Source of the DNA: RGIG4608 sp045631445
Lineage (GTDB): Bacteria; Bacillota; Clostridia; Oscillospirales; CAG-272
Length of the DNA stretch: 42,557 nucleotides
Assembly (NCBI GenBank): GCA_045631445.1
Contig: JAZQUS010000059.1
Span: 1-42,557 of the forward strand
Direction of reading: 5' to 3'
In this document: in pieces, positions 7,874 through 16,600 of the stretch
Position numbering within the stretch: position 1 is the first letter of the stretch
How the letters are laid out: every line of letters begins with the position of its first letter
Program-made: the position numbers and the translations under genes
The notes under the pieces: model-generated
Seen by the model: the letters and a program-made list of their open reading frames with translations, nothing else
What the model was told of the DNA's origin: nothing
Database searches by the model: none

Positions 7874-9040
7874 ATGAGTCAAACAAAATCTACAACGAGT
7901 CAGAAAAAACCTGCTACTAATCAGAAAAAGCCTGACGTTAGCAAGCAAAAACCTTCTACTAATCAGAAAAATCCTACTGTTAGTCAGAAAAAACCTGTCT
8001 CCAATACACAAAAACCTGCTCCTAAAGCAACAAAAGCGCCCAAAACTCAAGCTTTTGACACAGTAAACAAAAAGAAGAAGGCTCAAAAATCTCCACGCGA
8101 AAGAAAAAGAATCGTTATTGCTATTTTCGTGATTATTATTCTTATTCTCTCCGCTTTGGCGGTTATTCTTATTGGAAATATATTAAACAAGTACAAAGAT
8201 ATTCATAACCAACCGGAGCAAAATCCCAATGTTACTTACGTTGAAAAGAGTGCGGATGATATAAAGGTTGGAGATTTGCTTTATATTGATAGCGAGTTTA
8301 CTTATAACTTTCCCTCTAATTTGAGTGGAATGATTAATATCTATCAATATCAAAAAAATTCTACAAATGCTAATGCAACACAAATAAACGGTTGCAACAC
8401 CTATGCTCTCACTTACGATAGAATACATTTGAATAGCACAACTCTTGATGCTCTCAATAAAATGCTTATGGATTATTGTCAAACTCTTGATTTGACCAAC
8501 GCAAACGCAAATTCCGCATCTAACATTGAAATTGCTTGGGGCGGATATTCAAATAGTACTCTTGATGAATATGCAGATGATATTAATCTTGGCAAGGGAT
8601 TTTATGACCACGCGCTCGGAACAACATTCACAATCAAACAAAATTCACCTTCAACAGTAATAACCGAAAGTTTGCTCAAGTCAAGTTATACTTGGATTTA
8701 TGAGAATGCTCACAAATACGGATTTATCATTCGTTATCCCGGTGATTGCAAAAACCACACAGGTGAGGATAGTTCAAAGAGAGTTCACTTCCGTTACGTT
8801 GGCATAGAGCACGCAACATATATTTACGAGAATAGTATTTGTCTTGACGAATATCTTGAGTTGCTTCGTGAGGCTCACGGATTTAACAATCCTCTCACAT
8901 TTACTGCAGGTGACAAGCAATATCAGGTTTATTATGTGAAATATTCCGGCAATCCCACTCAAATTCCTGTTTTGAAGGATTCAAATTATTCAATTTCAGG
9001 TGATAATATGAATGGTTTTATCGTAACCGTGGAAAAATAA
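7874..9040 (+). CDS. Membrane-anchored VanY-like (M15B) protein, probably inactive
   Basis: 388 aa with ribosome binding site AAAGGAG. Residues 1-65 are a cytoplasmic tail of imperfect 7-9-residue repeats of the S/NQKKP type. One membrane helix follows (~78-102), then an extracellular C-terminal domain resembling D-Ala-D-Ala carboxypeptidases: YGFIIRYP, a TG, HFRYVGIEHATYIYE and the closing LDEYLELL are all VanY/DacB landmarks. The family's zinc motif SxHxxGxAxD reads YDHALGTTFT here, so the Asp is Thr, and the catalytic ExWH reads KRVH, so the Glu is Lys. Both His remain. It may therefore bind peptidoglycan peptides without cutting, or use different ligands. It sits between pnp and a DHHW protein, with a strong terminator after it. 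Confidence 0.7.
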   Translation: MSQTKSTTSQKKPATNQKKPDVSKQKPSTNQKNPTVSQKKPVSNTQKPAPKATKAPKTQAFDTVNKKKKAQKSPRERKRIVIAIFVIIILILSALAVILIGNILNKYKDIHNQPEQNPNVTYVEKSADDIKVGDLLYIDSEFTYNFPSNLSGMINIYQYQKNSTNANATQINGCNTYALTYDRIHLNSTTLDALNKMLMDYCQTLDLTNANANSASNIEIAWGGYSNSTLDEYADDINLGKGFYDHALGTTFTIKQNSPSTVITESLLKSSYTWIYENAHKYGFIIRYPGDCKNHTGEDSSKRVHFRYVGIEHATYIYENSICLDEYLELLREAHGFNNPLTFTAGDKQYQVYYVKYSGNPTQIPVLKDSNYSISGDNMNGFIVTVEK

Positions 9041-9052
9041 TATAGAAAAATC

Positions 9053-9084
9053 AAAATCAAGGATTGAAAAATCCTTGATTTTTT
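9053..9084 (+). terminator. Terminator after the VanY-like gene
   Basis: AAAATCAAGGAT (9053-9064) pairs with ATCCTTGATTTT (9071-9082), followed by further T residues; a strong rho-independent terminator. It overlaps the next promoter. Confidence 0.85.
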
Positions 9085-9092
9085 GTTATAAT
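9064..9092 (+). promoter_or_regulatory. Promoter embedded in the preceding terminator
   Basis: TTGAAA (9064-9069) in the terminator loop, a 17-nt spacer formed by the terminator's 3' arm and T-run, then TATAAT (9087-9092). Transcription would start near 9099, at the foot of the next hairpin. Confidence 0.6.
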
Positions 9093-9098
9093 ATATTT

Positions 9099-9134
9099 AT
9101 CCGCCAAGATCCTTCGCTGCGCTCGATGGCGGAT
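9099..9134 (+). repeat. ATCCGCCA/TGGCGGAT inverted repeat at the transcript start
   Basis: ATCCGCCA (9099-9106) pairs with TGGCGGAT (9127-9134) around a GC-rich loop with a CTTCGCTGCGCTCG core. It would form a hairpin at the 5' end of the mRNA of the DHHW gene. The CCGCCA/TGGCGG stem resembles those of the terminators of the surface-protein array, but there is no T-run. It could be a mobile intergenic palindrome or a stabilising 5' hairpin. Confidence 0.5.
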
Positions 9135-9156
9135 TAACAAAAGAAAGGAGAATAAT

Positions 9157-10278
9157 ATGAAAAAGAATATCACAAATATAATACTTCTTGTTCTGCTTGC
9201 GGGCATAATGGCATTTTTCTCCATTTCTTATATCTTTGTTCCTGCAAATAGTTTTTCCGAGGACGAAAATCGCGTTTTGCAGACTTCACCTAAATTTAGT
9301 TTTGAAAAGTTAATTGATGGCACATACACTCGTCAGTTGCACGATTATTTTTCCGACCAGATTAATCTTCGTGGCAAGATGGTGGAGTTAAAATCAATCA
9401 TTGAACTTGCTATGGGCAAAAACGAAAACAACAATGTTTTGCTCGGCAAGGATGGTTATTTGATTGAAACTCATCAATATACCGACGATAATTATTCGTA
9501 TTTGAAAAGAAATCTCACAAAAATCGAAAAAATGATGCAAAATCTTGCTCAAAATGACATCAAAGTTAATTTAGCTTTGATACCGCGCAAGGTTGATGTT
9601 TTGGATAGTAAATTTTCTCCATACTATTCTAATGAGCGAAATGAAAAAATATGGGAATTGGTCAACGATAACCATATAAACTTCAATCAATCGTTTGAAT
9701 TGTTGCAACAAAGCGGTACGCAGATATTTTACAAGACCGACCACCACTGGACCGCGGAGGGCGCGTATTACGCTTATCGTAATCTTGCGGATATCTTAGG
9801 ATATGCACCCTATTCATTAAACGAATTTAATCTCCAAGTGCTTTCAAGCGATTTTGTTGGCACAACTTATTCAAAATCGGGATTTTTCTTTATTAATTCC
9901 GAACCAATAAAAGCGCCAAGCTTGGAAAATGGCAAGTACAAAGTAACCATAGTTGATACTAATACCGAACTTGATTCTCTTTATGATTTCTCATATCTTG
10001 AAAAGAAGGATAAATACAGCACCTTCCTTTCGGGTAATAATGCGCACGTTAAAATTTATGATACAAATGACAATCAAAAAGAAACTTTGTTGATTATTAA
10101 GGACAGCTTTTCGCACTCATTAGCTCCCTACCTTTGCGAGCATTATAATCTCGAACTCATCGACCCGAGATATTATAACGGTTCGATTGATGATTATATT
10201 AATGAAAATAATATCAAAAGCGTGCTTTTCCTATTTGGAATTGATACGCTTGCCTCGGCTAATCTTGTGATTAGGTGA
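9157..10278 (+). CDS. DHHW-family SGNH protein (AlgX/AlgJ-like)
   Basis: 373 aa. One N-terminal membrane helix (~7-28), then an extracellular domain. The name-giving motif DHHW is at 195-198 (YKTDHHWTAEGAYYAY), and a later Ser sits in IKDSFSHSLAPYL (Ser317), the order seen in AlgX/AlgJ-type SGNH acetyltransferases, where DxH precedes the Ser. Such proteins usually modify polysaccharides together with an MBOAT acyl-transfer membrane protein. No MBOAT gene is visible nearby, so the acyl donor system would have to be elsewhere. The start is supported by AAAGGAG at 9143-9149. It is a single-gene unit under the promoter at 9064-9092, ended by the bidirectional hairpin at 10359. Confidence 0.8.
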   Translation: MKKNITNIILLVLLAGIMAFFSISYIFVPANSFSEDENRVLQTSPKFSFEKLIDGTYTRQLHDYFSDQINLRGKMVELKSIIELAMGKNENNNVLLGKDGYLIETHQYTDDNYSYLKRNLTKIEKMMQNLAQNDIKVNLALIPRKVDVLDSKFSPYYSNERNEKIWELVNDNHINFNQSFELLQQSGTQIFYKTDHHWTAEGAYYAYRNLADILGYAPYSLNEFNLQVLSSDFVGTTYSKSGFFFINSEPIKAPSLENGKYKVTIVDTNTELDSLYDFSYLEKKDKYSTFLSGNNAHVKIYDTNDNQKETLLIIKDSFSHSLAPYLCEHYNLELIDPRYYNGSIDDYINENNIKSVLFLFGIDTLASANLVIR

Positions 10279-10296
10279 GGAGTTGGGTTTGTGGTA

Positions 10297-10355
10297 CTAC
10301 GGGTCGTCGAGGACGTCGACCCCTACGCCCCGATAAATCAAAATTTGATATACAA
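10297..10355. repeat. Palindromic intergenic element with AAATCAAAATTTGA tail, copy 2
   Basis: GGGTCG (10301-10306) and CGACCC (10317-10322) form a GC-rich dyad with flanking CTAC/CCTAC. It is followed by ATAAATCAAAATTTGA (10333-10348) and a CAAACAAAAA tail that runs into a terminator. Tail and terminator arrangement match the copy near 35950, while the palindromic part differs. The GC-rich block contrasts with the AT-rich surroundings, as expected for a small dispersed element. Confidence 0.55.
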
Positions 10356-10358
10356 ACA

Positions 10359-10388
10359 AAAAACACCGACTTAAAAATCGGTGTTTTT
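10359..10388. terminator. Bidirectional terminator between convergent genes
   Basis: AAAAACACCGA (10359-10369) pairs with TCGGTGTTTTT (10378-10388). The stem is flanked by A-run and T-run, so it can end transcription from both the DHHW gene and the leftward decarboxylase gene. Confidence 0.85.
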
Positions 10389-10389
10389 C

Positions 10390-11715
10390 TTATTTTACTA
10401 CATTTATTTTATTTATGCCGTAATATTTGAAGCATTCAAGCGCGTTTGAGTCGACGATTTCGCCTGCGACGGCAATCGGTACGGCGGGGGGGCATCCGAC
10501 ACTTGAATTAGCAACAATTCTACCGATGCACTCGTCAACAGGTAGGCGTTCGGAATTTGATAAGATTGCTTCGCGAACAGATAATTTTCTGTCCAATTTA
10601 ACAAATTTGGGTGATGACAGATTAATTTGCTCTAATTTTGGAATAGAAAGCATAATTTCTGCGACTTTTTCCAAATCTTCAATTTCGGGGGTGAGCATCA
10701 AAACTACGAAGTCGGGGTCAGAAAATTCTGCTACAATTCCCTTTTCATAAAGAGCTTTGGCAAAGTCGATTCCCAAATATCCGTATTTCTTGGTTTGAAT
10801 TGTAATTTTGAGCGCTTCGTTGCCGCAAAGCTCGTATCCATTTTCTATTAATTTATTTTTCAAGCTCTCGACCCTTGGAAGAAAGTTCGATAATCGCGCT
10901 TTGTGTGCTTCAAGATAGACGTTTGCCGCATCAAGTGATTGCAATATCAGATATGACGGACTTGTTGAGCCAAAAAGCACGAGAGTATTTTTTACAAGAG
11001 AAGCAAATTTATTTGAAAAATCCCTTGAAAGATGCAAATATGCACCGCCCGTGAGCACGGGGAGTGTTTTGTGTGCGGAATCACAACAAATATCTGCCCC
11101 CAGGTCTATTGGGTGCTTTGATGGAGTCAAAAACTTCAAATATGCGCCGTGGGCATTATCTATTGCAAGTAAAACTCCGTTTTTGTGGCACACTTTTGAA
11201 ATTGAAGATATATCAAGTGTATTACCAAGATAATCGGGGCTTGTAATATAAATTGCCGTTGGCTTTTTACCACAATTATTAATAATATTATCTAATTTTT
11301 CGGCACTAATGTTGCAAGAAAGATAACTTTCGTCATCAGGATAAATCCAATCAACATCAATATCAAGCAATGCTACTGCACTATGAAATGCCTTGTGCGC
11401 GTTTCGGCCTGCGAGAATATAGGGCGTTTGACCTTTGCTTTTTGCATCCAAATTTAACAAATGCACCATTGCTTTAATACATTGCGACGACCCTTCGGTT
11501 GAATAATATGTATCACAGCCAAAAATTTCACTGGCATTTTTTTCACTTTCCGCAATTATTCCGTTGGCCTCATAAAGTGAGTCCGCTCCGCCAATTTCGG
11601 TAATATCTAATTTCTCAAAGCCCAAAAATGTTTTTCCCTTATGACCGGGCATATGAAGTTTTATTGAGTTGCTTTCGGTATAGTGCTTTACAAAATCACA
11701 AATGGGTGTGTTCAT
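10390..11715 (-). CDS. Orn/Lys/Arg decarboxylase-family PLP enzyme
   Basis: 441-aa fold-type I PLP enzyme of the ornithine/lysine/arginine decarboxylase family, expected to form a diamine or agmatine from a basic amino acid. Landmarks: the N-terminal HMPGHKG, the STEGSS cofactor loop, AIDNAHG with the Asp that contacts the pyridine nitrogen, and the PLP lysine K216 in CDSAHKTLP. It lacks the N-terminal receiver-like wing of the large inducible decarboxylases and resembles the shorter YaaO-type proteins. It starts one nt after the scfB stop, with only a weak ribosome binding site inside scfB, so translation is probably coupled. The substrate cannot be fixed from sequence, and any link with SCIFF is unknown. 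Confidence 0.85.
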   Translation of the reverse strand: MNTPICDFVKHYTESNSIKLHMPGHKGKTFLGFEKLDITEIGGADSLYEANGIIAESEKNASEIFGCDTYYSTEGSSQCIKAMVHLLNLDAKSKGQTPYILAGRNAHKAFHSAVALLDIDVDWIYPDDESYLSCNISAEKLDNIINNCGKKPTAIYITSPDYLGNTLDISSISKVCHKNGVLLAIDNAHGAYLKFLTPSKHPIDLGADICCDSAHKTLPVLTGGAYLHLSRDFSNKFASLVKNTLVLFGSTSPSYLILQSLDAANVYLEAHKARLSNFLPRVESLKNKLIENGYELCGNEALKITIQTKKYGYLGIDFAKALYEKGIVAEFSDPDFVVLMLTPEIEDLEKVAEIMLSIPKLEQINLSSPKFVKLDRKLSVREAILSNSERLPVDECIGRIVANSSVGCPPAVPIAVAGEIVDSNALECFKYYGINKINVVK

Positions 11716-11716
11716 A

Positions 11717-13093
11717 TCATTCGCCTAAAGCACGCACTATGGCAACCATAATTGCACATTCCATACGTTTTCTAAAGAGCTTGCAACCGTCCTCGTAAAC
11801 ACCTGTTACGCTTCCTGTCGCGTGGTAAGCATTTGCAGCGCATCCGCCTGAACAGTAAAGGCGCGCCCAACAATCACGGCACTCAGAATGTGCATAAACG
11901 TTACAAGCCGCAAATTCACCCTGAATTTCTTTATTAGTTACACCGTTCCAAATATCACCGAGTTTAAATCTCTCTTCACCAACGAACTGATGGCAAGGGT
12001 AGAGATCACCCCAAGGAGTTACAGCCATATATTCAGTACCGCTTCCGCATCCTGAAATTCTCTTATAAATACAAGGCCCGCCTGTGAGGTCAATCATATA
12101 GTGATAGAACGTGAAAGGTCTTCCCTCTTTATCGCGTTCAAGCATAAGTGTAGCCAAGTCCTCATATTGCTTCATAACGAGTTGCATATCCTCATCGGTG
12201 AGTGCAGAGGGATCATCCTTTGCACAAACTACGGGCTCCATACTAAGCTCATTGAAGCCGAGGTCAAGCATTTGCTTAATATCCTCAAGGAAATCGGGGT
12301 TTGCGTGTGTGAATGTGCCACGCATATAATAATCCTTGCCACCACGCACTTCAACAAATTTCTGGAATTTAGGAACAATCTTTTCCCAACTTCCGTTACC
12401 TGCAAAGTCAACGCGGAATCTATCGTGAACCTCTTTACGTCCGTCAAGTGAAAGAACCACGTTCGAGCACTCGCGGTTTGCCCATTCAATAACGTCATCG
12501 TCAACAAGAACGCCATTTGTGGTCAAAGTAAAGCGGAAATTCTTTCCCTTTTCCTTTTCGATGCTACGAGCATATGCAACAAGGTCTTTAACAACCTGGA
12601 AATTCATAAGGGGCTCACCGCCAAAAAAGTCAACCTCAAGGTTATGGCGAGTTCCTGAATTTGCTACAAGAAAATCAAGCGCTTGCTTACCCACCTCATA
12701 GCTCATAACAGCTCTATCCCCGTGATATTTGCCCTGTGAAGCAAAGCAATAAGAACAGTTAAGGTTGCAAGTGTGTGCGATATGAAGGCAGAGTGCCTTT
12801 ACTACGCCTGCGGTCTTTTCCTTTAATTTATTTGCCATTGGCTCGAACGTATCGGGGGCAAAAAGCTTACCGTTTGCCTTTAAATCCTCAATTTGAGCAT
12901 AGCATTCAAGAACGTCCTCTTCGGTTACTTCTTCCGAAGCATATTTTTCGAGCATTTCCGCTATAATCAAGCTCTTTTCTTTATTTTCGAATTCTGCAAT
13001 AATATCGTAAGCCACGTCATCAACAACGTGAACGGAGCCGGAGCAAACGTCAAGCACGATATTAAAGCCATTAAGTTTATATTGATGTATCAT
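11717..13093 (-). CDS. scfB: SCIFF (ranthipeptide) radical SAM maturase
   Basis: Radical SAM/SPASM enzyme that installs Cys thioether cross-links in the SCIFF precursor encoded just upstream (13338-13490). 458 aa. An N-terminal precursor-recognition region (~1-90, RRE-like) starts MIHQYKLNGFNIVLDV. The radical SAM cluster is CNLNCSYC (C109, C113, C116), and DFFGGEPLMNF is the SAM-binding GGE motif. The C-terminal SPASM Cys set runs from CGSGTEYMAVTPWGDLYPCH through CRDCWARLYCSGGC to CKLF and binds auxiliary 4Fe-4S clusters. The start at 13093 is preceded by GGAGG nine nt upstream. It is separated from scfA by 244 nt containing an attenuator-like hairpin, so less enzyme than peptide would be made. 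Confidence 0.93.
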   Translation of the reverse strand: MIHQYKLNGFNIVLDVCSGSVHVVDDVAYDIIAEFENKEKSLIIAEMLEKYASEEVTEEDVLECYAQIEDLKANGKLFAPDTFEPMANKLKEKTAGVVKALCLHIAHTCNLNCSYCFASQGKYHGDRAVMSYEVGKQALDFLVANSGTRHNLEVDFFGGEPLMNFQVVKDLVAYARSIEKEKGKNFRFTLTTNGVLVDDDVIEWANRECSNVVLSLDGRKEVHDRFRVDFAGNGSWEKIVPKFQKFVEVRGGKDYYMRGTFTHANPDFLEDIKQMLDLGFNELSMEPVVCAKDDPSALTDEDMQLVMKQYEDLATLMLERDKEGRPFTFYHYMIDLTGGPCIYKRISGCGSGTEYMAVTPWGDLYPCHQFVGEERFKLGDIWNGVTNKEIQGEFAACNVYAHSECRDCWARLYCSGGCAANAYHATGSVTGVYEDGCKLFRKRMECAIMVAIVRALGE

Positions 13094-13112
13094 TTATTAT
13101 ATCCTCCGTTGA

Positions 13113-13200
13113 GGTGCTTTGAATTTTGATGCAGAAGTTGTGAATTCGTTCTCTTAGGCGTACAATAGTACGGTAGAGAGCGAAGTCGCGACTAAAAAGC
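13113..13200 (-). repeat. Possible dispersed intergenic element upstream of scfB
   Basis: Between the attenuator and scfB lies a block with the inverted repeat CGTAC (13159-13163)/GTACG (13168-13172), flanked by CTCT/AGAG, and on the leftward strand a tail ATCAAAATTCAAA. The tail resembles the AAATCAAAATTTGA elements elsewhere in the window. It has no open frame. It may be a related insertion in the scfA-scfB leader. Confidence 0.35.
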
Positions 13201-13215
13201 CACATAAAAAATGAA

Positions 13216-13245
13216 GAAATCCGTCGATTTTTTTCGGCGGATTTC
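13216..13245 (-). terminator. Attenuator-like terminator between scfA and scfB
   Basis: GAAATCCGTCGA (13216-13227) pairs over 12 bp (one G-T) with TCGGCGGATTTC (13234-13245) around a six-nt loop. Leftward it is followed by TTCATTTTTT. It would end most scfA transcripts and let a fraction read into scfB. Confidence 0.75.
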
Positions 13246-13337
13246 AACATTATGAGAAACTTGTGCTTAAAAATCAGTGCATTTTTTCTCTTTTTATTAT
13301 AGTGGCTTTTGTTCTGCGCTAAATGCAAAGCGCCGAA

Positions 13338-13490
13338 TTACTTGCTTTCCTTTGTGCTTTCACACTTCTGGTTAGCAATACCGCAGCTAGTCTTGCAAGC
13401 AGACTGGCAAGATGTCTGGCATTCGCCACATCCACCCTTTTTAGCGCTTTCGCAAAGATTACGAGTTTCTATTGTTTTGATGTGTTTCAT
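13338..13490 (-). CDS. scfA: SCIFF ranthipeptide precursor (six cysteines in forty-five)
   Basis: 50-residue peptide. It starts MKHIKTIETRNLC and carries the hallmark core GGCGECQTSCQSACKTSC, then NQKCESTKESK. Cysteines are at 13, 21, 24, 28, 32, 36 and 43. The core C-x2-C-x3-C-x3-C-x3-C spacing is that of SCIFF peptides, whose Cys sulfurs are joined to Thr or other residues by ScfB. The start at 13490 has GAGGTG nine nt upstream and a perfect consensus promoter 37 nt further. SCIFF peptides are near-universal in Clostridia; work on them points to population-level or quorum-type roles, but the function is not settled. No exporter or protease gene adjoins it here. Confidence 0.96.
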   Translation of the reverse strand: MKHIKTIETRNLCESAKKGGCGECQTSCQSACKTSCGIANQKCESTKESK

Positions 13491-13526
13491 AATTTCCACC
13501 TCTTTGATAGATTTTTTAACAGAAAT

Positions 13527-13555
13527 ATTATATCACAGTTATCGTGCTATGTCAA
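13527..13555 (-). promoter_or_regulatory. Consensus sigma-A promoter of scfA
   Basis: Read leftward: TTGACA (13555-13550), a 17-nt spacer ending TGA, TATAAT (13532-13527). Both hexamers are perfect, with an extended -10. The leader is about 30 nt. This suggests strong constitutive transcription of the small peptide gene. Confidence 0.9.
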
Positions 13556-13583
13556 TACGTTTTATAAATTTTATTAACAAAAA

Positions 13584-13610
13584 CCGCCATCTCCTTTGGA
13601 GAGATGGCGG
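13584..13610 (-). terminator. Terminator of array gene 1
   Basis: CCGCCATCTC (13584-13593) pairs with GAGATGGCGG (13601-13610), followed leftward by TTTTTG. It belongs to the CCGCCA...TGGCGG type used by all four array genes. It also separates the array from scfA. Confidence 0.85.
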
Positions 13611-13644
13611 AAATTATTATTTTATTTTTTATTTTAGTTTAGCA

Positions 13645-16600
13645 TTAAGCGTTTTTCTTCTTAACGAAGAACCAGTAAGCTGCTGCACCTGCTGCACAAG
13701 CAACTACTACGGAACCAACCGCGATAGCGATTATTACTCCAGGACGAAGAGGAACTTCTCTTGGTGTACCACAAACGTTACAGTCGCGGTCATACTTATC
13801 ATCGTAAACGTGACCGGGAGCTACTCTTGTTGCACCACAAACGTTACATGTATCATCTGCACAGTCATCATAAACGTGATCTGCAGGTGTTCTTGTTGCA
13901 CCACAAATGTTACATGTTGCATCACATGCGTTATCGTAAACGTGATCTCCAACTGTTCTCACTGCGCCACAAATATTACATGTTGTATCGCACGCGTTAT
14001 CGTATACGTGTGCGTCTACTGTTCTTACTGCGCCACATACGTTACATGTTGTATCGCAAGCGTTGTCATATACGTGAGCACCTACTGTTCTTGTTTCACC
14101 ACAAATGTTACATGTTGTATCACATGCGTTATCATATGCGTGTCCGCAGTGTGCGTGAAGTGCTGCGTAGATGTCTTCTGCATTGTCGCTACCAACGAAG
14201 ATTGTCTTTTCGTTAGCTACTGCGTATCCGTAAAGAGGAAGGTTCAAGATTTCAACAACTTCATCGAGAATTCCAATGTATTTAGATACACCGGGTACAA
14301 AGCCTTCAAGAGATTCTGCATAAATTGCAAGAGGATTGTTGATACCTGTGATTACTACAGTTGCTTCAGGAGCTACTGCATAGATTGTGCCAAGAGTATT
14401 AATTACTCTTGCAGCTGTCTCTGCATATGCGTAAAGAAGGCTTTCAACACCGAATGCGATAAGCTCTGCAACAGGAATTTCAACGATCAATGTTTCGTTA
14501 ACAGTTACACCGTCAAGAGAACCAGAAAGTACAGGAGCAAGGTCAAGCTCGTAAACTACAGGAAGGCCTGCAGCTGTAACGTCTTCAGCTACCTTATCAA
14601 GTCTTTCCTGAAGGATAGCGATTGTTTCAGCATCAAGATACTTGGACCAATCAAGCTCAACTGTCTGAGCGTTCAAATCGATGGGAAGCTCTGCAATTGC
14701 CATATCAAGAGCAGCGCCGTACTTATTGTAAACATCAGATGTTTTGATGATCTGTGCAACAACGCCCATAATCTGAGCATAAGCAAATTCAAAGAATTCA
14801 CCGTTGTTAAACTTAACTGTTACAAGGTCTGCCTTTTCGAGATCTGCAGTATAATCACCTGCAAGACCGTACTGAGCATATTTGCTTTCAAGGTAGAGCA
14901 TACCTGCAAGCTCTTCTACGTAATCTGCATTACCGAGAGCTACATAGTAAGAATCAAGTGTGATTTCGTAATCACCGTTAGATGCGCCGTAAATAGCGTT
15001 CTTAATATCGTCAAGTGCTACTGTGAGAACACCAACAACATATGTATAAACAGCCTTTGCGCATTCCTCTGCATTAGCAGTTTTACCGTAAACCTCTACG
15101 ATAAGGTCGTAGATGTCGCAGTAAAGCTCGTATGCATTTTCAAGAAGCTCGGGAGTATTCTTAATGAATTCAACAACAAGCTTGCAAACCTTACCTGCGA
15201 TGCAAATAGCATTTTCGATGCTACCGAATACATCAACAAGGAGATCGTAAACGAAGTTATAAACGTTGATAGATGTTTCAACGATGTTATAAACCTTAGC
15301 AATTACGTCAACAAGAGTTGCATAAACCTTTGTTGCTATTGCGTAGATTTCTTCTGCGTTTTCGTAAACGAATGCAGCTACTTCAAGAACATATTCAAAT
15401 GCCTTGCCTGCAATTTCAAGTGCCTTTTCAACGCTTTCTGCGTTTTCAACAAGGAACTCAACTACTACAGTGTAAATCTCAACAGCTACTTCAAATGCTT
15501 CCTTAACTGTCAAGCCTGCTTCAACGAGAATGTCATAAGCAGTTGTGAGAACCTTCTTTGCGATTTCAAGTGCGTTTTCAACGCTACCTGCAACCTCAAC
15601 AATCTTATCAGCTACTGCGCCAAGAACCTTGAGAGCTGTGTTTGCAGCATCTTCAACGTTACCGTAGATAGCTTCAAGCTTTTCAACGAGTACAAAGTAC
15701 TGGTTAAGAAGTACGTCAACGATTTCTTCAACCTTTTCTTCAACGTGAAGCTGTACTCTTACTACAAGAGCAACAAGCTGGAGATATACTTCCTTAGAAA
15801 GACCAAGAGCATAGTTATAAAGCTCCTCTGCCTTTTCTGTTACGTGAGCAACTACTGCTTCAACGAACTCTTCAACAAGCTCCTTGAGTGCAGGAATAAG
15901 CTCTGTTTCAAGAATTACAAGTGCTTCCTTGAGAGCAGGAATGATAACGAGCTGATTTACGTCGATACCTGCCTGAGCGCAAAGAGCATAGATGTTGTTA
16001 AGATGTGTAAGAGCGTCATCCATAAGACCGCGAACTGTTGCTACAAGACCTGCAAGATCTTCTGCCTTATCGTTAACAAGAACGTCCTTGATTTCCTTAA
16101 GTGTAGCGATAGTTGCTTCGATTTCCTTATCAAGCAATACTCTGAACTCTTCTGTCATTGTATTGTCGGAAAGGTCAACTCTGTTAAGTCTATTGATAAC
16201 TCTATTGATGATGGAAACTACCTTATTGATGTAACCTGCTTCGTCAACATAGTCATATGCTTCCTGGTAAGCCTTATCAGTTACCTTAATAGCAAGGTCG
16301 ATTGTTTCCTTAATGTTTTCGATTGTTTCGTCCTTTGTTGTGTACTCATTCTTATAAGCATCAACAAGAGACTGTGTAAGTGTGTCGTGGCCTGCTTGAG
16401 AGGGATGTGCAGAGAGACCCCAAGCGAGCTTAAGTCTACCATAGAGAGCAAGAAGTGCTTCAAGGAGACCAACACTTGTAAGTGCTTCAGAAAGTGTTTC
16501 AGGAAGAACTACTGCCATAGAGAGAAGTTCAAGGCCATTTGCAATTTGGTTATATCCATCAACAAGAGCTGCTTTCATTGTCTTAAGATCGTTATTGATT

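Noticed and set aside
13747..14142. 66-nt regular repeats that might be taken for a CRISPR array
   Set aside because: The repeats are in frame, encode conserved Cys modules, have no unique spacers and lie inside a coding region.
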